Origin: a virus
DNA: 32,422 nucleotides
IMG/VR virus record: IMGVR_UViG_3300030329_000094
Span: 1-32,422 of that record
Direction: 5' to 3' (one strand)
The position numbers and the translations under genes were made by a program. A model generated the notes under the pieces. That model was not told where the DNA came from. It made no database searches and saw nothing but the letters and a program-made list of their open reading frames with translations. Of this stretch, positions 15,574 through 24,355 are shown piece by piece; the first letter of the stretch is position 1, and each line of letters begins with the position of its first letter.

Positions 15574-16534
15574 AGTAAACCGCCATTTCATCAAGATAGT
15601 TGTGCAGGTCTGTTTCCGAATAGATTGTTGGCCCCCATTCTTCTGAATACGCCCCAAAAACATAGGAGCTTCTCCAACGAAACGCTTTTATAGTGCTTGT
15701 GGCATTGTACATCGAAGTAGGGTTTTCAAAAATAGCCCTTGTAATACTGCGTCCGGTACTGGTGTTGGCTATGGACCCCACCCAAGGATGGCCTTGAGGA
15801 TTGCCACTTCTACCAGCAAATGGCCCACCATAAATATTGTTTGCAGTCGGTCCAATTGCTCCAAATATAAACGCGGCATTTGGTTGAGCATAATTTGTTC
15901 CAAGCAAAGAGGAATAACTTAAACTTCCGTCACTGGCAGAGATGGTGACGTTCACTCCTCTATTGGGAACTCCCGCTGCTGCATTTCCTCCTGCTGTATT
16001 ACTAAACGGAATAACAAAATTTCCAGAGCCGTCCCCACCTGCTCTATACATCGGCCCGGTTTCGTTATCCAGTATATAAAAATTTGAATAATCCATTGAA
16101 GCATTACCCAACTGAGCATTTCCTATCGCGGTAACTGAACCAGCCTTGTCCACCTTACTGAGGTAGATAGTGTCGGGACTAGTTCCTACGTCAACGGTCA
16201 CCATGTAAAGCATGTTGTCGGTAGAGTCCATGTACAGCCCTACCCAATGTTCAGCATTACTAGCTGCTTCTGCTACTGTCATCCCACTATTCCAGACACC
16301 GCTCGTAATAGCTGTGCCGTCTTCATCATAATAATGAATAGCAGCATTAGTTGCCTCAAGATTTATCTTAATAGAAGACTTTGAGTCGTCAGCGTTGGCA
16401 AACGGAGGTAAATAACAATCCCCGTCATCGTCAGAGTTATTTCCGTAAAAAGGAGTGAGACTCATATCTGGGGTAGGCCAGAGAGGTTTAGCTCTATTCT
16501 TACTCGTTACTATATTTGTAGTTAAGCCAGCCAT
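15560..16534 (-). CDS. putative tail fibre / receptor-binding protein
   Basis: A 324-residue beta-rich protein with many G, N, S and T residues and repeated short patterns such as W-V-G-L-Y-M-D-S-T-D and Y-R-A-G-G-D-G-S-G. It resembles propeller-like or fibre-tip receptor-binding domains. The ATG overlaps the stop of the preceding 102-residue gene. It lies downstream of the repeat-bearing fibre gene, a usual place for the distal fibre. Specificity cannot be read from the sequence. Confidence 0.55.
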   Translation of the reverse strand: MAGLTTNIVTSKNRAKPLWPTPDMSLTPFYGNNSDDDGDCYLPPFANADDSKSSIKINLEATNAAIHYYDEDGTAITSGVWNSGMTVAEAASNAEHWVGLYMDSTDNMLYMVTVDVGTSPDTIYLSKVDKAGSVTAIGNAQLGNASMDYSNFYILDNETGPMYRAGGDGSGNFVIPFSNTAGGNAAAGVPNRGVNVTISASDGSLSYSSLLGTNYAQPNAAFIFGAIGPTANNIYGGPFAGRSGNPQGHPWVGSIANTSTGRSITRAIFENPTSMYNATSTIKAFRWRSSYVFGAYSEEWGPTIYSETDLHNYLDEMAVYYGIL

Positions 16535-16842
16535 TATTCATCATGCCCCATCATTACCATATTTACGTTTGCGATTGTGGACCTGCCAATAACGTAGTCT
16601 GAAGCTCCACAAACAATCGGAGAGAAGGTCATGCTTTCGTTTACACCTATAAGCGTAGACTCAAGCAACTTCTGACTCGTATCAAAAGTTGCGGAAGAAT
16701 CTCCCACGCCTAACTGAATTTCAGCAGAGCTTGCTCCTCTGTTTAAAATATGAACAGTGTACGTTCCTCCAGAGGAACCTGCCTGTCCTATGTTAGCTGT
16801 CGTATTTGCCGACAGGTTTACTCCTGATATTTTAACTGCCAT
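16534..16842 (-). CDS. small beta-rich fibre-associated protein
   Basis: A 102-residue protein with a beta-sandwich-like composition (T-Y-T-V-H-I-L-N-R-G, A-E-I-Q-L-G-V-G-D, S-M-T-F-S-P-I). Both ends overlap neighbouring genes by TAATG. Proteins of this kind often form fibre connector or decoration subunits. No specific family is recognised. Confidence 0.55.
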   Translation of the reverse strand: MAVKISGVNLSANTTANIGQAGSSGGTYTVHILNRGASSAEIQLGVGDSSATFDTSQKLLESTLIGVNESMTFSPIVCGASDYVIGRSTIANVNMVMMGHDE

Positions 16843-17909
16843 TATAATTGTCCCATGAAGAATACTTTAGATGTAGAGATAGAAGAAACAGTAGCCCAGG
16901 AGGTTACGCCACTTCCGTCAGTTGTTAAAAATTGACCAGCATCTCCATCAGAAGATGGTAATGTTAGTGTAATATCTGCTGTAGAAGCAGGACCAATAAG
17001 AGTTACCTTATTTGTACCATTATCAGAGTCTTCATAAAACTCTATAAAACCAGCAGAAGTAGATCCGTTTTTTAACTGTAGCCCGGTATTAACAACAGGT
17101 GTAGTTAAAGTTTTATTTGTTAAGGTATCTGTTGTCGCTTTACCAACCAGAGTATCAGTTGCGGCGGGTAATGTTAAAGTAACATCAGAAGTTGCCGCAG
17201 GGCCAATAAGAGTTACCTTATTTGTACCGTTGTCTGAGTCTTCATAAAACTCGACGTACCCTGCCGAAGTTGCTCCGTTTTTTAGCAGTAAACCTGCGTT
17301 TATTATGGGAGAAGTAAATTCCGAACCAGGGGACGTTCCTGTTTGTGCTAAAACATAAGCTTTGATAGATTGTTGTGAGGCTAGAGACGTTGCACTATTA
17401 GAAGCCATATTGTCTTCGTCAAGAAACGAAGTAATTCCGTCTAAAATATTCAGTTCTGCTGTGCTGGACGTTACTCCATCTAGTATATTCAGTTCTGCTG
17501 TAGTAGACGTTACTCCATCTAAAATATTTAACTCTGCTGTAGTAGATGTTACTCCGTCTAAAATATTAAGTTCTGCCGTAGTAGACGTAACCCCGTCCAG
17601 TATATTTAACTCTGCTGTAGTAGACGTAACACCGTCAAGAATATTTAACTCTGATGTGTTGGACGTTACTCCGTCGAGAATATTAAGTTCAGCTACGGTA
17701 GACGTAAGTGCAGTTGTTCCGTCATTAAGCGTTCCGTAAGTTAATGTACCAGTAAAAGTAGGTCCAGCAGAATCTGCTTTAGTTGTTATAGCTGTTGCTA
17801 TATTATCAAATTCAGTTTCAAACTCCGAACCTTTAATAATTTTACCACTGTCACCAGACGGTAAACTATCCTTAGCTTCAAAGTCTGTTGTCTTTGTATA
17901 ATTCGACAT
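16842..17909 (-). CDS. tail fibre protein with tandem ELNILDGVTS repeats
   Basis: A 355-residue fibre protein. The N-terminus (Y-T-K-T-T-D-F-E-A-K-D-S-L-P-S-G) resembles the attachment segment of marine podoviral fibres. Seven 13-residue repeats with core E-L-N-I-L-D-G-V-T-S follow at about residues 70-160. A helical linker comes next, then two copies of a roughly 50-residue beta module containing E-F-Y-E-D-S-D-N-G-T-N-K-V-T-L-I-G-P. AAGG precedes the ATG. The repeats probably make a trimeric shaft whose length can vary by recombination. An intrinsic terminator lies between this gene and the major capsid gene, so the fibre block may be under-expressed or read through. Confidence 0.85.
   Translation of the reverse strand: MSNYTKTTDFEAKDSLPSGDSGKIIKGSEFETEFDNIATAITTKADSAGPTFTGTLTYGTLNDGTTALTSTVAELNILDGVTSNTSELNILDGVTSTTAELNILDGVTSTTAELNILDGVTSTTAELNILDGVTSTTAELNILDGVTSSTAELNILDGITSFLDEDNMASNSATSLASQQSIKAYVLAQTGTSPGSEFTSPIINAGLLLKNGATSAGYVEFYEDSDNGTNKVTLIGPAATSDVTLTLPAATDTLVGKATTDTLTNKTLTTPVVNTGLQLKNGSTSAGFIEFYEDSDNGTNKVTLIGPASTADITLTLPSSDGDAGQFLTTDGSGVTSWATVSSISTSKVFFMGQL
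17446..17710 (-). repeat. seven 39-bp tandem repeats in the tail fibre gene
   Basis: Seven copies of a 39-bp unit encode the E-L-N-I-L-D-G-V-T-S shaft repeat. Copies differ mainly at third codon positions, while the protein is nearly constant. This shows selection for the peptide and enough age for synonymous drift. The outermost copies vary most in protein sequence. Confidence 0.85.
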
Positions 17910-17924
17910 TAGCTAGATTACCTT

Positions 17925-17967
17925 AAGAAATAAAACAAAAACAAAGAGGGGCCGGTTAAGACCCCTC
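17925..17967 (-). terminator. intrinsic terminator after the major capsid gene
   Basis: On the minus strand, an 8-bp stem (17960-17967 with 17946-17953, GAGGGG against CCCCTC plus one U-G and one C-G pair) with a 6-base loop is followed by a T-rich tail (TTTGTTTTTGTTTTATTT). It lies 13 bases after the capsid stop. It should lower fibre and tail transcription relative to capsid. Confidence 0.88.
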
Positions 17968-17979
17968 CGTGAAAGTCCG

Positions 17980-18960
17980 TTACTCAGCAATAGCGAGAAC
18001 GAAACCAGCTTCAGGACGATACACCTGAACACCGTACAGGCAGTCAGCCGTGTACAGAGTAGACAGGTATTCCTGCTTGTACTGGGTTTGAGAGCGTACT
18101 GACTGTTGCTCTGCAAGGACAATAGCTTCCTTGTGGAAAAGCATAGCAGCACGTGTGTCGATAGACGACGCTGTGTTGTCACCTGCCGCTTCTATAGTCG
18201 CGCAGTTAGCAGAGACATAAACATCAACACCGTACAGATTACCGATAAGACCGGACTGAACCGCCTGACCTGTTACAAAGTCAGAAGATACATAACGATC
18301 AATACCCATAATTGTCTTACGTACAGAAGGAGGAATAACAAGTACACGATCTTCCATCGGTACATTGTTGTCGTCCAGCTTCTGAATCATGTCGCGGAAG
18401 AACGCATCAGAAAAGATGTCAGCAGCAACTGCCGTATCGTCTGTGTACTGAGTAGTCGTACCTCCGTCGTTAAAGAAACAGCCTGTGTGCTGGTAATCAG
18501 TAGGAGCTACTGAACCAGTATGCACAACTGCTCCACCGTCACCAAAACCAGTACCGCAAGAGTGTAGGTCAGTGTCTACTCTAACTGCGAGAGAATAACC
18601 AGCGTCTTCGGTGTAGAACTGACGGAGGCTACTAAGAGCCTGTACTTCAACAATGTCCTCGACCAGCCTTGAGTATTCAAAGTGTCGGTTAATGTCGATA
18701 GTCAGTTCACTTTCGGTGTTTGCAATAATAGTTACCGCTGTGTCGGCAGCTTTCGCATTTGCGTCACCGCGAGTAGGTTTAGGGATGTGTAGCTTGTCTC
18801 CTTTCTTGCCTGACATTGTTATCTTTTTGACAAGCGGAGCCATCTTCAGGTTTTTCTGGTAAGCAGCAATAATTTCGTCAGACCATATTTCAGGTACGAA
18901 AGTAGCCGCTTCTGTTAGTGCCGTGTTTCCACCAGCACCGGGATAAGTAGCTGTAGCCAT
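17980..18960 (-). CDS. major capsid protein
   Basis: A 326-residue protein following the scaffold gene, as expected for the capsid subunit. It shows the typical start P-E-I-W-S-D-E-I-I-A-A-Y-Q-K-N-L and the internal L-H-I-P-K-P-T-R-G and R-H-F-E-Y-S-R-L-V-E-D of marine podovirus capsid proteins with the HK97 fold. GGAG stands 8 bases before the ATG. The strong terminator directly after it fits high expression. Assignment is by pattern and order. Confidence 0.88.
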   Translation of the reverse strand: MATATYPGAGGNTALTEAATFVPEIWSDEIIAAYQKNLKMAPLVKKITMSGKKGDKLHIPKPTRGDANAKAADTAVTIIANTESELTIDINRHFEYSRLVEDIVEVQALSSLRQFYTEDAGYSLAVRVDTDLHSCGTGFGDGGAVVHTGSVAPTDYQHTGCFFNDGGTTTQYTDDTAVAADIFSDAFFRDMIQKLDDNNVPMEDRVLVIPPSVRKTIMGIDRYVSSDFVTGQAVQSGLIGNLYGVDVYVSANCATIEAAGDNTASSIDTRAAMLFHKEAIVLAEQQSVRSQTQYKQEYLSTLYTADCLYGVQVYRPEAGFVLAIAE

Positions 18961-18979
18961 TGGGTAATCTCCAAATTAG

Positions 18980-19795
18980 TTATTTAACTCGACCCTCTGA
19001 ATACGCCTTTAGAATTTCTTCTGATAAAGCCTGGTATCTGTCTGGGTCTGTTCTCATTAGTTTAATAATGTCGGCCCGACGATAAACTTTTCTACGAGAT
19101 GCTTCAGCACTACCCTGTGCGTTACCTGTGTTAGCTGCTTTAATCTGCTGTTTTCTCGCCTGTTTTTCAACGTGTGCGGTCTGTTCTGCTACTGTCTTGC
19201 GTTCTTTCCATAAAGAAAAAAGCTCGTCAGCAGCGTCAGCATTATAATGTTGGTCAGCTTCGACAAACAACTGAGTCCTAATTTTAGAAGCTTTAATCCA
19301 TTTTGCAAATTTATCGTCCTTAAGGATATCCTGCATGTCCGGATGTTTTTTCTGGAGTACTGCTAATGACGCTTGTTTCTTGTACTGCGTCGAGTACTCC
19401 TGTGCTTCTTTAATCTTAGGATGATTCTCAATAGCACGATTAACGGCTGCTTGAGGGTCCGTAAAATAATCTATATCGTCTTCAGGCTCAACGGTATTTT
19501 GTTGAGGTGCTGGTTGTTCTGTCTGACTAGTAATGTAGTCATCTACAACCTTACGAAGCTCTCCTACTTCTGAAGACTGACGACCTAAAAGCTTTTCAGC
19601 TTCCTGGTGCATCTGTACGACTTGTTCCAAGCTTTTGCCTTGGTACTTGTCCGGTAAAGTAGGTTCTTCTTGTGGAGGTTGCTCAACTTCTAAATTAAGG
19701 TCTAGTTGTTGAATCTCGTCTGCTTCGTTATCTAAAGTGTCTGTTTTTTCCTCGTCAGTTTCAGGAGACAGATCAACCATAGTTGCTCTTGACAT
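18980..19795 (-). CDS. scaffolding / head assembly protein
   Basis: A 271-residue acidic, helical protein. Residues 1-55 are rich in E and D. L-E-Q-V-V-Q-M-H-Q-E-A-E-K-L-L (about 55-75) is coiled-coil-like. The C-terminus is basic and helical (R-R-K-V-Y-R-R-A-D-I-I-K-L-M), as in scaffold proteins that bind capsid through a basic tail. GGAG precedes the ATG. It lies just before the major capsid gene, the usual position for the scaffold. Confidence 0.8.
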   Translation of the reverse strand: MSRATMVDLSPETDEEKTDTLDNEADEIQQLDLNLEVEQPPQEEPTLPDKYQGKSLEQVVQMHQEAEKLLGRQSSEVGELRKVVDDYITSQTEQPAPQQNTVEPEDDIDYFTDPQAAVNRAIENHPKIKEAQEYSTQYKKQASLAVLQKKHPDMQDILKDDKFAKWIKASKIRTQLFVEADQHYNADAADELFSLWKERKTVAEQTAHVEKQARKQQIKAANTGNAQGSAEASRRKVYRRADIIKLMRTDPDRYQALSEEILKAYSEGRVK

Positions 19796-19819
19796 AATTA
19801 AACTCCGTGATTTTAGTCA

Positions 19820-20044
19820 TTATGGAGATTGTGATTTTTTTCTACCTGCTTCTTCATGCTCTTTTAACCATTTCAGATGTCTACCAGGGAAGTCCCCACT
19901 AGACCCATCTAAAACAAAGAATGGGGCAGACAGCATTTTTGTAGCCGTAGATCCACAACTGCACCTACTAGTTGATTCACTACTTTTTACAAATTTTTCA
20001 AATATATGTCCTTCAGGACAACAAAAGTCATATACTTTAATCAT
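19820..20044 (-). CDS. FmdB-type zinc-ribbon protein
   Basis: A 74-residue protein with Y-D-F-C-C-P-E-G-H-I-F-E-K-F and R-C-S-C-G-S, the pattern of FmdB-like zinc ribbons. It overlaps the preceding gene by 8 bases and lies before the scaffold gene. Small FmdB-like proteins are frequent in tailed phages between portal and capsid; their role is unknown, and regulation of late genes is one idea without proof here. Confidence 0.7.
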   Translation of the reverse strand: MIKVYDFCCPEGHIFEKFVKSSESTSRCSCGSTATKMLSAPFFVLDGSSGDFPGRHLKWLKEHEEAGRKKSQSP

Positions 20045-20282
20045 CTTCTTTATTCTCCTCCGCTTGTTCTCTAGCTGCGTTAATAGTTGCTTCTATGTTG
20101 ATAACAGCACTAAATGCAGTAATTTGTCCTTTGCGGAAGAAAAGTTCTTCTAAGTCTTTAATGTTCTGGACGTTAGAAAGTGTTTTAATGTTGTTGGAAA
20201 GCTCTTCTAAGAGTTGTTTGAAACCACTATGATTAAATAATTCATTATAGTTATTAAAGTAAGTTTCAAGCTCAGGCTTCAT
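20037..20282 (-). CDS. small helical protein before the head block
   Basis: An 81-residue helical, acidic protein (F-K-Q-L-L-E-E-L-S-N-N-I; ends in E-D-D). A sigma-70-type promoter lies 28-56 bases upstream, so it is the first gene of an internal transcript running through scaffold and capsid. The family is not recognised. Confidence 0.6.
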   Translation of the reverse strand: MKPELETYFNNYNELFNHSGFKQLLEELSNNIKTLSNVQNIKDLEELFFRKGQITAFSAVINIEATINAAREQAEENKEDD

Positions 20283-20309
20283 AGTTTTCCTTAGTTGGAC
20301 TATAGTTAT

Positions 20310-20338
20310 AGTTTAACACATTTTACAGGAAAAGTCAA
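20310..20338 (-). promoter_or_regulatory. sigma-70 promoter for the head block
   Basis: On the minus strand, TTGACT (20333-20338), a 17-base spacer and TAAACT (20310-20315), with TGT directly before the -10 (extended -10). It lies in a real intergenic gap. The layout matches the promoter before the small terminase gene. Confidence 0.7.
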
Positions 20339-20361
20339 GCTTTTTCTTACCTTTTGTTTTA

Positions 20362-20625
20362 TTACCTGTACCCCATTCCTCTTGTGGCTTTTTTCTTCTT
20401 TGCTGGTTTCTTTTTCTTACTGGTTGTACGCAAATTATTGGTTTTATTATCTCCATAACGCATTGCTTTCTCCTTTGCTTTTGCAGATAGTTCACTCAAA
20501 TGAAATAGTTTCACAGAAGTTTTTCCATGTGTTTTGCCTGAGTGTAAGTCACCGTTGGGCATTTTATGGGTAGCACCTGTGTACAACGTACCATCACGTT
20601 TATAATGGTTAACGCCTTTAGCCAA
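20362..20625 (-). CDS. small basic protein after portal, TTG start
   Basis: An 87-residue basic protein starting with TTG. A near-perfect Shine-Dalgarno sequence (AGGAGGTGATC) ends close before it, which fixes the start. Residues about 8-35 contain Y-T-G-A-T-H-K-M-P-N-G-D-L-H-S-G, a pattern seen in small proteins next to podoviral portal genes (from memory). The C-terminal third is lysine-rich (K-K-K-K-P-A-K-K-K-K), suggesting nucleic-acid or capsid binding. Confidence 0.65.
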   Translation of the reverse strand: MAKGVNHYKRDGTLYTGATHKMPNGDLHSGKTHGKTSVKLFHLSELSAKAKEKAMRYGDNKTNNLRTTSKKKKPAKKKKATRGMGYR

Positions 20626-20675
20626 AGATCACCTCCTACGTACATCACTTTTTTACGTTCTGTTTGGGTTTAGGT

Positions 20676-22721
20676 TTAGACTTGATCAACCCCTGGACTT
20701 TCTGTTCCAACGCTTCTAAGCGGTCCCATCTGTCCTGGAAGTTCTTGTCTATTAGGCTGAGTAGTCTCTGTAGTTCGTTGTCCGTTAACATTTTCTTTAC
20801 CTTCTATTTCTCGTTTTTTAAGGAGAGTATTGGCAACTTTCATACGTCGCTCAAACTCTTTGTCTTCTGCATCACCTTCTTTCAAGTTTCTAGTGATAGC
20901 GTTTATACGATCAATTTCTAGCTCCTGTGGTACTGAGTTAGCTTCTACGGCTAGCTTAACTGCCCTGGCAGAAGATTCTTTAGCCTGTGCAGACAAAGCT
21001 GCTGTCTGGGACTGCTGGAACTCTAGCTGTGCTTGTTGTAAAGCCAGAGCCGCCTGTGCTTGTTCCGGACTAGGTTGTCCTGCTTGCTGCATTGCTGCTA
21101 TTAGTTCTTCACGGTTAGACAGGTTCATGTTGTCCACTATGGACTGTACTAATGTGCTGTACATAGGTGAATCCTGTTTCATCGTCTGTAACAACTGTAC
21201 AAGCTGTGTTACTTCGTACTCTCTAGCAATGATCCCTAAAGTACTACTGGAATTAAACTTGTAGTCAGAAACAGGGTAGTTCTCAGGGTCAAACTGCATA
21301 TAACGGTAGGCTGCTTTCTTGACAAAAGGTATCAGGAAAGACTGCTGGAAGTTAATTAGAGTTCGCTTGTGTCGTTTAATGATAGCACCTAACGACATGG
21401 AAATACCTGCTGCCGTTGCTTCACCGTTTACTGAACCAGCGATACCTGCTGAATCTACGGCTCCTGTTGCCTGTTGAACCATTTGCTGTAACGCTGCCGC
21501 CTGTGTAAAAGTAATCTGATTGACTGAACCAAAGTTAAACGGCTGTAAGACCTCTCTTGGGTCACCGCTGGTCAGTATCATCTTACCCGGACGTATCTCA
21601 GGTTTTGCTCCTCTGGGAAGCCTGGTTGCGTCTACTGCCAACATAGGATGCACTGTCAGACTCAGAGCGTCAATCCTAGCTCGTAACTCTGTGTCCAGAG
21701 CTTTCTGAGAGTTGTACCCTTTTTCACATACGCCACGTCCCCAGAATCTACCAGGTACTACGTCCCAGGGAAAGGCCACTACAGGACGGTCCTGCATCAT
21801 GTAAGGGTTGGCTTCAGCCTTGAGTAACACACCGCCGTTAGCAATGACTACAACAGCCTCCACGTACCTGGACAGGGTTTCTGCTTCTTCTTCTGTTTGT
21901 TCCAGTTCTTCGCCTTCTTCCTCCAGAGCCTCTTCTAAAAGCTCACGAGGAACCAAGCCGTAGTACTTTGTTAAACGTACCTTGTCGTCCTGGTACATAG
22001 TCAGATCCTGGTCTGGTTCCAGGTCTGTGTCAGGTGCTGCTGGCCCTACAAGAACGTCTTTGTAGACTCCTTGTTCTTGCAACAGTTCTACCTGATGTAG
22101 GCTTACGAACTCGTCAACAGCTACACCCATAGCGTCTTCAACGGAAGTAGCCACAGGGTCAATAAGAAAGTTCTGGGGCATGACAGGCTTTAGTTTAACT
22201 TTTAACCTGTCTGTTATACTAACACCGACTGCCTGTAAGTCACCACCCATTATAGGTTGGACAGCGGGAGCCATTTCTTTCATTTCTTCAATAACAATCT
22301 CACCGACACCAGTACCAAACACAGCAGCGTTAATCAGACATTCTGCAACTGCTTTACGAACTTTACAGTCTTCAAAGTCTTCGGTAAGCTTGTTGCGTAA
22401 AAACATCACGTCTGCTTTATTAGCGTCTCCCATATTGTCCGACACGTCAAACCACTTACCACGCCCGAAAGTAGCTTCTTCCAGTTCCGCTACGTTAGAC
22501 TCAACCGCTTGCTGTAGGGCAGGAGAGATAATTCTGGAGCGTTCTGAGGCTCTGTCGCTGTCTTCCGGGTCCCAGATGCCTCTCCACAGTCTGTAGTACT
22601 CGTCAAACCTGTAGGAGTAGTTAGACTCGTAATGGTCACGCCAGTCTTCACATTTAGTTATAACCCAGTCTTCAATAGACTCTTCTGCCATTAAGGGGTC
22701 TGCTTCGTATAGTTCACTCAT
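20676..22721 (-). CDS. portal protein
   Basis: A 681-residue protein of the size and position of a podoviral portal. An early region with W-R-D-H-Y-E-S-N-Y-S-Y-R-F-D-E-Y-Y and S-R-I-I-S-P-A-L-Q-Q-A-V-E is followed by E-A-T-F-G-R-G-K-W-F-D, typical of podoviral portals. The central region contains F-P-W-D-V-V-P-G-R-F-W-G-R-G. The C-terminal part (about 535-640) is a long Q/A-rich helix that probably forms the barrel. It follows terL and a small gene. It would form the 12-subunit vertex through which DNA is packaged. Confidence 0.88.
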   Translation of the reverse strand: MSELYEADPLMAEESIEDWVITKCEDWRDHYESNYSYRFDEYYRLWRGIWDPEDSDRASERSRIISPALQQAVESNVAELEEATFGRGKWFDVSDNMGDANKADVMFLRNKLTEDFEDCKVRKAVAECLINAAVFGTGVGEIVIEEMKEMAPAVQPIMGGDLQAVGVSITDRLKVKLKPVMPQNFLIDPVATSVEDAMGVAVDEFVSLHQVELLQEQGVYKDVLVGPAAPDTDLEPDQDLTMYQDDKVRLTKYYGLVPRELLEEALEEEGEELEQTEEEAETLSRYVEAVVVIANGGVLLKAEANPYMMQDRPVVAFPWDVVPGRFWGRGVCEKGYNSQKALDTELRARIDALSLTVHPMLAVDATRLPRGAKPEIRPGKMILTSGDPREVLQPFNFGSVNQITFTQAAALQQMVQQATGAVDSAGIAGSVNGEATAAGISMSLGAIIKRHKRTLINFQQSFLIPFVKKAAYRYMQFDPENYPVSDYKFNSSSTLGIIAREYEVTQLVQLLQTMKQDSPMYSTLVQSIVDNMNLSNREELIAAMQQAGQPSPEQAQAALALQQAQLEFQQSQTAALSAQAKESSARAVKLAVEANSVPQELEIDRINAITRNLKEGDAEDKEFERRMKVANTLLKKREIEGKENVNGQRTTETTQPNRQELPGQMGPLRSVGTESPGVDQV

Positions 22722-22724
22722 GGT

Positions 22725-23090
22725 TTATTCTACCGCCTCTATAAAAGTTTTAGCTTTGTTTGCTTTATCTGCTAAAGGATTAAAAGTTTCTAATGCAGTT
22801 CCTTTTTTATAACCATCTTTTGCATAGTTAATAGCTTTTTCTTTAGAAGACATTTCTAAAAAGTTTTTTGTTGTTTTTGCATTATCCATTGCTTCTTGAA
22901 CTGTTTTAAACTGTTTTAATGATTTTCCATCAAACTGAATTAAAGGAAAAACAATCCATTTACCTGTTTTTTCATCAATCTCAGCAGCCATACGATGAGT
23001 TGAAATAGAACCGTCTTTATTTTTTATGTATGGGTATTTTTTTGGGTTATTTATTCTATCAACAAACTCTGGTTGTTTTTTCTTTGTCAT
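22725..23090 (-). CDS. small AT-rich gene between terL and portal
   Basis: A 121-residue lysine-rich protein with Y-P-Y-I-K-N-K-D-G-S-I-S-T-H-R-M-A-A-E and Y-A-K-D-G-Y-K-K-G-T-A-L-E-T-F-N-P. The same pattern occurs, often as a domain of larger virion proteins, in many phages (from memory). Its ATG overlaps the terL stop. The gene is visibly richer in A+T than both neighbours, which suggests separate acquisition. Function unknown; a virion-associated role is plausible. Confidence 0.7.
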   Translation of the reverse strand: MTKKKQPEFVDRINNPKKYPYIKNKDGSISTHRMAAEIDEKTGKWIVFPLIQFDGKSLKQFKTVQEAMDNAKTTKNFLEMSSKEKAINYAKDGYKKGTALETFNPLADKANKAKTFIEAVE

Positions 23091-24352
23091 TAGTATCCTG
23101 CTACTACGTCTAGTATTTCGTGGTTGTCAATTTCGTAGTCATAATCATACGTTACGTTTGCAAGTTGATCTATGTAGGCCACAGCGTCAACCAGGTCGTC
23201 GTGTGTTAACGGGTCTGGAAACTGAAACAACTGGTCCAAGAACCTAGAGTTCCATTCTCCTTTGTTCAGGGTCACAAAACCGTTTTCAAAACGTCCCTGT
23301 AACGCCCACATCACCCTGTCGGTCTTTTTCTTGTTACCGTGTGTCAGTTCCTCGACTCTGAAGAACGTGCCGTACCGCTTCTGTAAGTCCGTTAGAGGAG
23401 ACATTACAGCTTGCTTTGCAATTCCTTTTTCGATTCCCAGGCTAACCGGTCTGTAGTCTCTAACTGCCTGAAATATTTTGGCTGCTGTCTCGTCAAGGCT
23501 CCATCTCCCGTAAATAATGTTAGTAATATACCAACCGTCGGTATTAACCTTGACAACAGCAATCGCCGTGTCGTCCAGTCTTGTGTTTTTTGTTCTTTTC
23601 TTGTTAACTTCCTCAAACCCCGCCAAGTCAACGGCAATATAGTAGTCTCCTCCTTCTGGTTCATTTTCAGAAAAGCGTACCCACTCTTCCTTAAACATTT
23701 CGGAGCCACGAGCTTCAAAGGAAGCCATGAACTCCTGACGAAACGCATAGCTGGACATAGATTTCTTGGCGATGTTTATTTCTTCAGGGTCTAACAACGG
23801 ATTGTCGTATGAGGTAAAGTGCCAAGTTCTGTAAGTTTCGTCTTCTCCTAATTCTCCGTACTTGTATAATTCATAAAAATGATTACGTCCCATAGGCGTA
23901 CCAATAAACATAGCACACCCTTTTTGGTCAGTTAAAGCAGGACGTAGTATCTGTTCAAACACGTCAGGCTTCATGTCTGCGTACTCGTCCAACACAAGAA
24001 ACTTCAAGCTAACACCACGCATTGTCTCAGGTCTGTCTGCACCTTTGAGACTTATTGTTGCTCCGTTCACCAGTTTTATCTGTAGGTTGTTTATGTGACT
24101 GCCTGAGATTACCGGGTGTCCTAGCTCCAGCAAGGTCTGCCACATAATGTCCCTGGCTTGTCCCTGTGTCGGTGCTACGTAAAACACATGGCCTTTGTCG
24201 GCCTGTAAAGCATTCACAATCAACATCCAGGCAGCCAGCCTAGACTTACCTGTACGTCTACCAGCAGCAACAATCTTAAACCTAGAGGTGTCTTCCCAGA
24301 CCTCTTGTTGCCAAGGCAGTAACTTTATGTTTAGTTCTGTGGCACTAGACAA
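23090..24352 (-). CDS. terL: terminase large subunit
   Basis: A 420-residue packaging motor. A Walker A-type A-A-G-R-R-T-G-K-S is at 29-37. Walker B with F-L-V-L-D-E-Y-A-D is at 118-126 (D122, E123), and F-I-G-T-P-M-G (near 148-154) serves as coupling motif. The nuclease half opens with Y-Y-I-A-V-D-L-A-G, and a late acidic H-D-D-L-V-D-A-V-A-Y is typical of the RNase H-like terminase nuclease. The length is short but within the family range. It is coupled to the endolysin gene upstream by a 3-base gap. Confidence 0.95.
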   Translation of the reverse strand: MSSATELNIKLLPWQQEVWEDTSRFKIVAAGRRTGKSRLAAWMLIVNALQADKGHVFYVAPTQGQARDIMWQTLLELGHPVISGSHINNLQIKLVNGATISLKGADRPETMRGVSLKFLVLDEYADMKPDVFEQILRPALTDQKGCAMFIGTPMGRNHFYELYKYGELGEDETYRTWHFTSYDNPLLDPEEINIAKKSMSSYAFRQEFMASFEARGSEMFKEEWVRFSENEPEGGDYYIAVDLAGFEEVNKKRTKNTRLDDTAIAVVKVNTDGWYITNIIYGRWSLDETAAKIFQAVRDYRPVSLGIEKGIAKQAVMSPLTDLQKRYGTFFRVEELTHGNKKKTDRVMWALQGRFENGFVTLNKGEWNSRFLDQLFQFPDPLTHDDLVDAVAYIDQLANVTYDYDYEIDNHEILDVVAGY

Positions 24353-24355
24353 AAC

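Noticed and set aside
17362-17739. Rightward repeat protein frame (V-D-V-T-P-S repeats)
   Set aside because: It is the antisense image of the 39-bp tail fibre repeats; the repeat is explained by the fibre.
23404-23794. Open frames in both directions inside terL
   Set aside because: Shadows of terL, whose motifs are clear; no ribosome sites.
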